From: an uncultured Mycoplasmatota bacterium
GTDB lineage: Bacteria; Bacillota_I; Bacilli_A; RF39; UBA660
Direction of reading: 5' to 3'
Assembly (NCBI GenBank): GCA_900548725.1
Contig: URLV01000006.1
Coordinates: 1 to 55,918 of the forward strand
Length of the DNA stretch: 55,918 bases
The notes beneath the pieces were generated by a model. That model saw only the letters and a list, made by a program, of their open reading frames with translations. It made no database searches and was not told the origin of the DNA. Every line of letters begins with the position of its first letter. Within the stretch, counting starts at the first letter, position 1. This document shows positions 50,966 through 55,918 of this stretch, one piece after another. Position numbers and translations under genes: made by a program.

Positions 50966-52172
50966 TAAATAAACTTAATTGTGTAATACTTGGTTTGGTT
51001 ATTTCTTTATCTTCTAAAACTAAATTAGATTCTATAAATTTTTTTTTAAACAAAGATTTATTTATAAAATATTTACCATTACATGTGATAAAGTATTTTG
51101 CTCTTTTCACAACAACTCCCATATTTTTTAAATCTTTAAATTCTATTTTAAAGTGTTTTCTAGATAATATAATTCTTTTTGCTGATTTAATTCCAATTCC
51201 TGGTATTTTTAGTAAATCATAATATGATGAAGTATTTATCTCTTTAGGAAATAAGTCTAAGTGACTTAAAGCCCAACTTGCTTTAGGATCTACTAGTATA
51301 TTAAAGTTTTTATGTTCGTTATCTAAAAGTGTATTTGTTGTGAAACCATAAAATCTTAACAACCAATCTGCTTGATATAATCTATGTTCTCTTTTAAGCG
51401 GAGGAAGTGATAGTGTAGGTAGTAGTTTATCTTTGTTTACTGGGATGTAAGCAGAATAAAATACTCTCTTTAAATTATGATTTTTATATAAATTTTCTGA
51501 TCTGGTCATTATTTCGTAATCACTTTCTTGTGTTGCACCAATTATCATTTGAGTACTTTGTCCTGCTGGAACGAATTTTCTGCTTTTATTATTTTTTATA
51601 AGGTTCATAATGTTTTCTATTTTGTCTCCATTTTTGTTAGGAGCTAAAAGTTTTAAAGAATTGTTGCTTGGAAGTTCTATATTAGAACTCATTCTATCTA
51701 CTAATAATCCTAATTTTTTTATTAAATAATCACTAGAACCTGGTATAGCTTTAGCATGAATATATCCAGAAAAGTGATATTTATTTCTAAGCATACTAAT
51801 TGTTTTGATTAATAATTCCATTGTGTAATCTGGACTTTTTATTATTCCACTTGATAAGAATAAACCTTCAATATAATTTCTTCTATAAAAATTGATTGTT
51901 ATACTACATATTTCTTCTGGAGTAAAAGTTGCTCTTTTAACATTATTAGATTTTCTATTAATACAATATTTACAATCAAATATACATGAATTAGACATCA
52001 GTATTTTTAACAATGAAATACATCTTCCATCGCTAGAAAATGAATGGCATATTCCACTGATATTTGCATTTCCAATGCCATTATCATTTTTTCTGATACT
52101 TCCACTAGATGAACAAGAAGCATCATATTTAGCACTGTCTGCTAGTATAGTTAACTTTTCTTTAATGTCCAT
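50958..52172 (-). CDS. radical-SAM putative DNA modification/repair protein
   Basis: 404 residues. The iron-sulfur cluster Cys are Cys63, Cys67 and Cys70 (CIFDCKYC). LADSAKYDASCSSSGS at the start and the C-terminal helix-hairpin-helix LLKIPGIGIKSAKRIILSR match the family annotated as putative DNA modification/repair radical SAM proteins. The tail TQLSLFNE contains QLSLF (398-402), a consensus beta-clamp-binding motif. First gene of a three-gene operon. Its promoter carries two operator-like elements shared with ruvAB and dinD. Confidence 0.9.
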   Translation of the reverse strand: MDIKEKLTILADSAKYDASCSSSGSIRKNDNGIGNANISGICHSFSSDGRCISLLKILMSNSCIFDCKYCINRKSNNVKRATFTPEEICSITINFYRRNYIEGLFLSSGIIKSPDYTMELLIKTISMLRNKYHFSGYIHAKAIPGSSDYLIKKLGLLVDRMSSNIELPSNNSLKLLAPNKNGDKIENIMNLIKNNKSRKFVPAGQSTQMIIGATQESDYEIMTRSENLYKNHNLKRVFYSAYIPVNKDKLLPTLSLPPLKREHRLYQADWLLRFYGFTTNTLLDNEHKNFNILVDPKASWALSHLDLFPKEINTSSYYDLLKIPGIGIKSAKRIILSRKHFKIEFKDLKNMGVVVKRAKYFITCNGKYFINKSLFKKKFIESNLVLEDKEITKPSITQLSLFNE

Positions 52173-52189
52173 ATTGCATCACCAAATAT

Positions 52190-52218
52190 ATTATATAGCA
52201 AATATTTGTTTGTGTAAA
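52190..52218 (-). promoter_or_regulatory. promoter of radical-SAM/DUF4130/groEL operon
   Basis: On the minus strand TTTACA (52218-52213), 17 bases, TATAAT (52195-52190). Confidence 0.75.
52200..52213 (-). promoter_or_regulatory. putative LexA-like operator, copy 4b
   Basis: Minus-strand ACAAACAAATATTT, 12 of 14 positions as in ACAAACAAATGTAT, placed in the promoter spacer as at dinD and ruvAB. Confidence 0.5.
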
Positions 52219-52229
52219 CAATTGTTTGT
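52216..52229 (-). promoter_or_regulatory. putative LexA-like operator, copy 4a
   Basis: Minus-strand ACAAACAATTGTTT, also 12 of 14, a perfect palindrome AAACAATTGTTT in its core, 16 bases from copy 4b and overlapping the -35. Confidence 0.55.
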
Positions 52230-52292
52230 ATAAAATTTTATCTTTACAAATTAATTTTGTTGATTTAATATATATTTCAAAGGAGTTTTTGT

Positions 52293-52646
52293 ATGAATTC
52301 AGATTTAAAAATAATAAAAAAATATTATGGTGAAGATATGATGTATTATGCAAGAAATAATTTTTTTCTATTTTAGAGGTTGAAGGTGAATTGTTTAAAA
52401 TGTTTTTGAATAAATTTGATGCTAGTAAACATATTATATGATGCTTTAAAAAATACACATAAATTGTTTAATTTAAAAGATTTATCATTAGTATTTTTTT
52501 TGATAATAAAACAATGATAAGGTTTAATACAAGCATGGTTATAAATTATAAGAATGTAACACAAAATAAGATTAATGTTTTTTTTAATATTAAAAAGTAT
52601 TATACAAATTTTGTACATAATATTTACAGTAACAGGAAAATATAAA
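52293..52646 (+). pseudogene. decayed gene of a conserved unknown Bacillota family
   Basis: Coding-like blocks in different frames: MNSDLKIIKKYYGEDMMYYA then a stop; LEVEGELFKMFLNKFDASKH after a shift; YDALKNTHKLFNLKDLSLVF; and FDNKTMIRFNTSMVINYKN before a TAA at 52644-52646. The first two blocks resemble the N-terminus of a conserved hypothetical family (MNxxLxxIKKYYGExMMxxxR) I recall from gut clostridia. A ribosome site AAAGGAG precedes the first ATG. At least two frameshifts; non-functional as annotated. Confidence 0.6.
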
Positions 52647-52713
52647 AAAATAAGTATACTTTTTTATGATATGTATGTTATACTTATAAAGTATCAGAAA
52701 ATAGAGGGATGAC

Positions 52714-52878
52714 ATGACAAATAAAAAATGTATATTTATATTGTTAATAATACTTGGTTTTATACTTAGAATAGATGTATATTCTAGTAATAAAAAAATA
52801 AAACAAGATAGTGATAAAAATAATGTAGTAGAAAAAGATCAATCTTTAAAATATAGCACATATGATTTTAAAGATTAG
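52714..52878 (+). CDS. small membrane-anchored or secreted peptide (54 residues)
   Basis: MTNKKCIFILLIILGFILRI is a signal or membrane anchor; the remaining 34 residues are polar and Lys/Asp-rich. AGAGGGATGAC upstream is a fair ribosome site. A hairpin terminator overlaps its stop. The Cys at position 6 lies before the hydrophobic core, so it is not a lipobox. Function unknown. Confidence 0.5.
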   Translation: MTNKKCIFILLIILGFILRIDVYSSNKKIKQDSDKNNVVEKDQSLKYSTYDFKD

Positions 52879-52892
52879 TCTTTTTTTATAAT
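52866..52892 (+). terminator. terminator after the 52714 small gene
   Basis: AAAGA-TTAG-TCTTT hairpin followed by T-run, overlapping the stop. Confidence 0.6.
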
Positions 52893-53257
52893 CTTTCTGT
52901 ATTGTTATTATTTAGAGAATCCTTTCTTAACTGTATGACTTCTTCTTTTAATTCTTTAATTTCATCTTCTAATGATTTATCAATACCTTTTTTAATACCT
53001 GGTTTTCTTCTTCTATCATGTTTTACTGTTTGATTTTGTGCACTAATGGTAAGTAAAGTTTGACCAATTTGTTCGAAAAAGTTACCAACTGAATTTTGTT
53101 GATTTATAGTTAAACCTTTTGCAATAATAATTCCAATTCCTGTTGCAATAAGAGTAAATTCATAGGCATTCAAAGAATTTAGCCATTTGGCGATATCGTT
53201 AAAATCTTGGCTAACAAATTTTTCGAATTCCTCATTATCTTTAAATGCCTCTCTCAT
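52886..53257 (-). CDS. small protein with one membrane helix and C-terminal coiled coil, unknown
   Basis: 123 residues. A polar N-terminus, a hydrophobic helix around residues 34-50 (FTLIATGIGIIIAKGL), then NSVGNFFEQIGQTLLTISAQ and a Lys/Glu-rich coiled coil (about 93-115). Membrane-linked scaffold or spore-related roles are conceivable, but I know no function. Ribosome site AGAGG precedes its ATG. Confidence 0.65.
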   Translation of the reverse strand: MREAFKDNEEFEKFVSQDFNDIAKWLNSLNAYEFTLIATGIGIIIAKGLTINQQNSVGNFFEQIGQTLLTISAQNQTVKHDRRRKPGIKKGIDKSLEDEIKELKEEVIQLRKDSLNNNNTERL

Positions 53258-53336
53258 ATATAACCTCTATAAAATTATATGAATTTATACTTTATATATT
53301 TTAAAATATATATTATAATTATTTCGGTGGTAAAAT

Positions 53337-54434
53337 ATGACAACATATTTAAATTCTATATATAGTGCGTTTTTTTTATTTCCTTTTATAGCCTTATTAA
53401 TAACATTTCCATTTATGATAATAAATTATAATAAATATGGTTCAATATCTAAACTTAGAACATTTATAATATATACATTTATATTATATTTGATGTGTGC
53501 ATACTTTTTAGTTATATTGCCTTTACCTACTAGAGAATATGTAAGTAAATTAACTATACCACATTATCAATTAAGGCCATTTAATTTTGTATTTGATTTT
53601 ATTAAAGATAATAAATATTCTTTTAATAGTTTATCCAGTTTTATTAATATGTTAAAACAATCCAGTATATATCAACCATTATTTAATATAGTATTGACTA
53701 TACCATTTGGAATGTATTTAAGATATTATTATAAATGTAGTTTAAAGAAGACTTTTATATATTCGCTTTTATTAAGTTTATTTTTTGAAGTTACTCAGCT
53801 TACTGGATTATACTATATATATCCTAGAAATTATAGAATGTTTGATGTAGATGATATAATGTTTAATATATTAGGTGGAATAGTAGGATATTATTTAATA
53901 ATACCATTTTTAAAGATATTACCATCTAGAGAAAAGATAGATGATAAGTCATATATTATGAGTAATAAGGTAACTGGTTTAAGAAGATTAGTAGCATTTA
54001 TAATAGATTTATTCTTTTTAAGTTTAATATTAGGTATAGTTCTTATAGTAACTATGTTATATGGTAAAGAATATAATTTAAAAACATTTATTATATTATT
54101 ACTTTGTATTATATATATAATGTTTGTTTTAGTACCTATTATATTTAAGGGGAGAACAATAGGTAAGAAAATTGTTAATTTAAGATTAAGTAGTACTATA
54201 AATAAAATATATCCAATTGTAATTAGAACTAATTTAATGTTTATTTATATATTTTTAGTACCTTTATTAAGTATAGTTTTGATAGTTAATCAGAATCTAA
54301 TTGGAATATTATTTATTATAGTTTATATGTTATATTCTTTTGGTACATTTATTTTGTTTATTACTAATAATAAATTATGGTATGAAAAAATTACTAGGAC
54401 TGAAAACATTAATACTGTTAAAGTGAAGTTGTAA
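53337..54434 (+). CDS. VanZ-RDD fusion membrane protein, C-terminus altered by IS insertion
   Basis: 365 residues, about eight membrane helices. The first half is VanZ-like (FGMYLRYYYKCSLKKTFIYS, EVTQLTGLYYIYPRNYRMFDVDDIMFN with the conserved DVDD), the second half an RDD domain (GLRRLVAFIIDLF, GRTIGKKIVNLRL). VanZ relatives are linked to glycopeptide tolerance or wall functions. The last codons after Val363 come from the IS left end. Joining the flanks of the insertion gives ThrValLysVal-TGA, so the ancestral protein ended two residues earlier and function is probably retained. Confidence 0.88.
   Translation: MTTYLNSIYSAFFLFPFIALLITFPFMIINYNKYGSISKLRTFIIYTFILYLMCAYFLVILPLPTREYVSKLTIPHYQLRPFNFVFDFIKDNKYSFNSLSSFINMLKQSSIYQPLFNIVLTIPFGMYLRYYYKCSLKKTFIYSLLLSLFFEVTQLTGLYYIYPRNYRMFDVDDIMFNILGGIVGYYLIIPFLKILPSREKIDDKSYIMSNKVTGLRRLVAFIIDLFFLSLILGIVLIVTMLYGKEYNLKTFIILLLCIIYIMFVLVPIIFKGRTIGKKIVNLRLSSTINKIYPIVIRTNLMFIYIFLVPLLSIVLIVNQNLIGILFIIVYMLYSFGTFILFITNNKLWYEKITRTENINTVKVKL
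54414..54423 (+). repeat. target-site duplication, left copy
   Basis: ACTGTTAAAG, identical to 55774-55783. Confidence 0.85.
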
Positions 54435-54457
54435 GATAAAAGTGTACACAAAAAAAG
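54424..54457 (+). repeat. IS left terminal inverted repeat
   Basis: Begins TGAAGTTGT and matches the reverse complement of 55740-55773 without gaps at about 26 of 34 positions. Confidence 0.8.
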
Positions 54458-54502
54458 TGTATGCTTTTATTTTTGATATAATTTAATAAAGGAGATGAGA
54501 TT

Positions 54503-54850
54503 ATGGCTACTAAAGGTCAAAAATTTAAACAATGGACTGCAGAAGAAAAATATGAAATTATTAAGCCATATTTAAAAATGGAAAAGAGTTCACATGAAAT
54601 TGGCAAAGAAAAAACAATTAATAATAGTATGATAATCCGCTGGGCAAAAGAATACAAAGAATTTGGTTTAGAAGGATTAAAGCCTAAAAGAAAACCTGGT
54701 AATCCACTATCAAAATATTATAATAAGAAAAGTCTTACAAAAGAAGAACAATTAGAATATGAAAACATGAAACTAAGAATCGAGAATGAAATGTTAAAAA
54801 AAGGATTCCTAATGAAAGAAGATGGTACGTATGTAAAATTCATGAAATAA
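54503..54850 (+). CDS. IS3-type OrfA, helix-turn-helix
   Basis: 115 residues. Helix-turn-helix EIGKEKTINNSMIIRWAKEY, the GLKPKRKPGNP block and a leucine-zipper-like C-terminal helix YENMKLRIENEMLKKG are typical of OrfA in the IS150 group. Ribosome site AAGGAGATGAG. It carries the slip heptamer A AAA AAA (54796-54802) from which ribosomes can enter orfB. Confidence 0.9.
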   Translation: MATKGQKFKQWTAEEKYEIIKPYLKMEKSSHEIGKEKTINNSMIIRWAKEYKEFGLEGLKPKRKPGNPLSKYYNKKSLTKEEQLEYENMKLRIENEMLKKGFLMKEDGTYVKFMK

Positions 54851-55737
54851 CACAATCAAAATACGAAATTATTGAATTATTAAGCAAAGAATATAATGTC
54901 AAATCCTTATGTGAAATATTAAAAGTATCTAGAAGTGGTTATTATAAATGGTTAAAGAATAAAAATATATTAAACAATTATGAAATTAATCGTAGAGACT
55001 TAGGTGAATTAATAAAAGATATACATAAAAGAAAACCAAGTTATGGGTATCATAGAATAAATGCAATTATAAAACGAGATACTGGTTGGATAGTATCAGA
55101 TAACCTAGTACATAAGGTTTGTAAAATATTAAAAATAAAATCAAAAGCTAAACATTATAAATACAAACCAGTTGGAGAAGAATCTATAAAATTCAAAAAT
55201 ATTGTTAATGGTAATTGGAATGTATCAAGACCATTTGAAATAATAGTATCTGATACAACAACAATTGGATTTAATGGTAAAGCATATGATTGGACATTTT
55301 ATTTAGATGTATTTAATAATGAAATTGTTGGACACGATGTTAGAGAAACGATGCATGGCAATGGTGTTTTAAATCATCGTGAGGCATTAAATAATATGCT
55401 ATATAACAAAATAAAAAGAGGATACGGAAACCTTGAAACAATAGTCCACACAGATCAAGGAGTCGTTTATTCCTCAGTGTCATTTAACAATATGTTTAAT
55501 TCTTATAAAGAAACCAGATCTATGTCTAGAGCAGGTACACCTACGGATAATCCAGTTATCGAATCTAAAAATGGCTGGATGAAAAAAGAAATGCATATTG
55601 ACTTTGACAAAAATAATTATAACACAGTTCAAGAATTTATTGATGATATTGTTTGGGATAATAATAATTATCGACCAAGTTTTGCACTAAAATATAAAAA
55701 CCCAGTTGAGTACAGAACCCAACTAGGTTTTAAATAA
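54790..55737 (+). CDS. IS3-type OrfB transposase (DDE), expressed by -1 frameshift
   Basis: About 315 codons open from 54790, with no ATG or ribosome site near its beginning; made as an OrfAB fusion by slippage at 54796-54802. HTH_21 region KRKPSYGYHRINAIIK, then the rve integrase core: first Asp in IIVSDTTTIGF, second in IVHTDQGVVYSS, Glu in NPVIESKNGWMKKE. YRPSFALKYKNPVEYR closes the protein. All three catalytic acids are present. Confidence 0.9.
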   Translation, partial: NVKKRIPNERRWYVCKIHEITQSKYEIIELLSKEYNVKSLCEILKVSRSGYYKWLKNKNILNNYEINRRDLGELIKDIHKRKPSYGYHRINAIIKRDTGWIVSDNLVHKVCKILKIKSKAKHYKYKPVGEESIKFKNIVNGNWNVSRPFEIIVSDTTTIGFNGKAYDWTFYLDVFNNEIVGHDVRETMHGNGVLNHREALNNMLYNKIKRGYGNLETIVHTDQGVVYSSVSFNNMFNSYKETRSMSRAGTPTDNPVIESKNGWMKKEMHIDFDKNNYNTVQEFIDDIVWDNNNYRPSFALKYKNPVEYRTQLGFK

Positions 55738-55739
55738 TA

Positions 55740-55773
55740 CTTTTTTAGTGTCTACTTTTTGTTGACAACTTCA
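55740..55773 (-). repeat. IS right terminal inverted repeat
   Basis: Reverse complement begins TGAAGTTGT; pairs with 54424-54457. Confidence 0.8.
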
Positions 55774-55783
55774 ACTGTTAAAG
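55774..55783 (+). repeat. target-site duplication, right copy
   Basis: ACTGTTAAAG, identical to 54414-54423; followed by TATGA, which restores the ancestral VanZ-RDD stop. Confidence 0.85.
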
Positions 55784-55810
55784 TATGATGTTTTTTTGCG
55801 TAAAATATTC

Positions 55811-55839
55811 TTGATAAAAGCTGAGTTTTATTATAAAAT
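55811..55839 (+). promoter_or_regulatory. promoter of the partial pilin gene
   Basis: TTGATA (55811-55816), 17 bases, TAAAAT (55834-55839). Confidence 0.6.
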
Positions 55840-55862
55840 TTAGATAGTAAGGATATGGTAAT

Positions 55863-55918
55863 ATGAATAAAAAAGGATTTACGTTAGTTGAAATATTATC
55901 AGTTTTGGTACTTATAGG
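55863..55918 (+). CDS. type IV prepilin-like protein, cut by window end
   Basis: Only the first 18 codons are present: MNKKGFTLVEILSVLVLI, a prepilin leader with the Gly-Phe cleavage site and Glu at +5. Nearly the same leader as the gene at 27309. AAGGATATGG provides the ribosome site. Confidence 0.75.
   Translation, partial: MNKKGFTLVEILSVLVLI

Larger units (their letters stand above)
54424..55773 (+). mobile_element. complete IS3-family-like insertion sequence, 1350 bp
   Basis: Terminal inverted repeats of about 34 bp: both ends start TGAAGTTGT and continue with conserved AAAAGT, ACAC and AAAAAAG blocks (about 26 of 34 identical). orfA and orfB overlap in the -1 frame with an A7 slip site. 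Flanked by the 10-bp direct repeat ACTGTTAAAG. All parts needed for transposition look intact, so it is recent. Confidence 0.9.

Noticed and set aside
52162..52618. Two overlapping minus-strand frames upstream of the radical-SAM operon.
   Set aside because: They run through the operon promoter and operators and the plus-strand pseudogene; no ribosome sites and low-complexity translations.

Overview
The window is an AT-rich chromosome segment (roughly a quarter G+C by eye) from a low-GC Bacillota, most likely an uncultured gut-type member of the Bacilli. UGA is used as a stop (for example ruvA and the dockerin protease) and UGG encodes Trp, so this is not a code-4 mollicute. A spoIIGA-sigE pair directly behind ftsA-ftsZ, a CotD-like coat protein with a sigma-K/E-type promoter and a YjcZ-like peptide indicate an endospore programme. 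I saw no rRNA, tRNA or CRISPR array.

Layout. 0.1-9.6 kb: lon, a membrane-anchored surface protein, a YjcZ-like peptide, a DinD-like gene, ruvAB, a small pilin, a decayed ADP-ribosylglycohydrolase, a cinA C-terminal domain, an unknown gene and a TasA-like secreted protein. 9.7-12.5 kb: ftsE-ftsX-M23 hydrolase, the divisome-controlled wall hydrolase module. 12.5-19.3 kb: def, small membrane proteins, a thioredoxin-fold protein, ffh, a divergent MraZ-like gene, a candidate structured RNA, cotD-like, DUF4186, lepB, a permuted-papain protein and a pseudogene. 19.3-31.7 kb: rbgA, an unknown gene, rnhB, ftsY, ylxM, then the recU-pbp1A operon (minus), engB, a pilin, an unknown gene, der, a YgjP-like peptidase and a SpoU methylase. 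31.7-41.9 kb: a surface locus with two SipW-type secreted proteins flanking a dockerin-bearing papain-type protease and a membrane-anchored cohesin-like protein. 41.9-47.9 kb: murT-gatD (minus), ftsA, ftsZ, spoIIGA, sigE. 48-52.2 kb: a GNAT enzyme and a minus-strand operon of radical-SAM DNA repair protein, DUF4130 protein and a divergent GroEL. 52.2-55.9 kb: a pseudogene, small genes, VanZ-RDD, a complete IS3-type element and the start of another pilin.

The main signals for a second look are: (1) a recurring ACAAAC(N)AATGTAT-like operator inside the promoters of dinD, ruvAB, an unknown gene and, in tandem, the radical-SAM operon, which looks like a diverged LexA regulon that would also include a GroEL paralogue; (2) a GatD whose catalytic Cys and His are both replaced although it is still coupled to an intact MurT; (3) a two-gene dockerin protease/cohesin anchor; (4) a 12-G tract in the leader of a surface gene; (5) a 1350-bp IS with a 10-bp target duplication placed exactly at the end of a gene; (6) an unidentified transcript of about 380 nt with its own promoter and terminator. 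All functional statements rest on reading motifs by eye; no database search was run.
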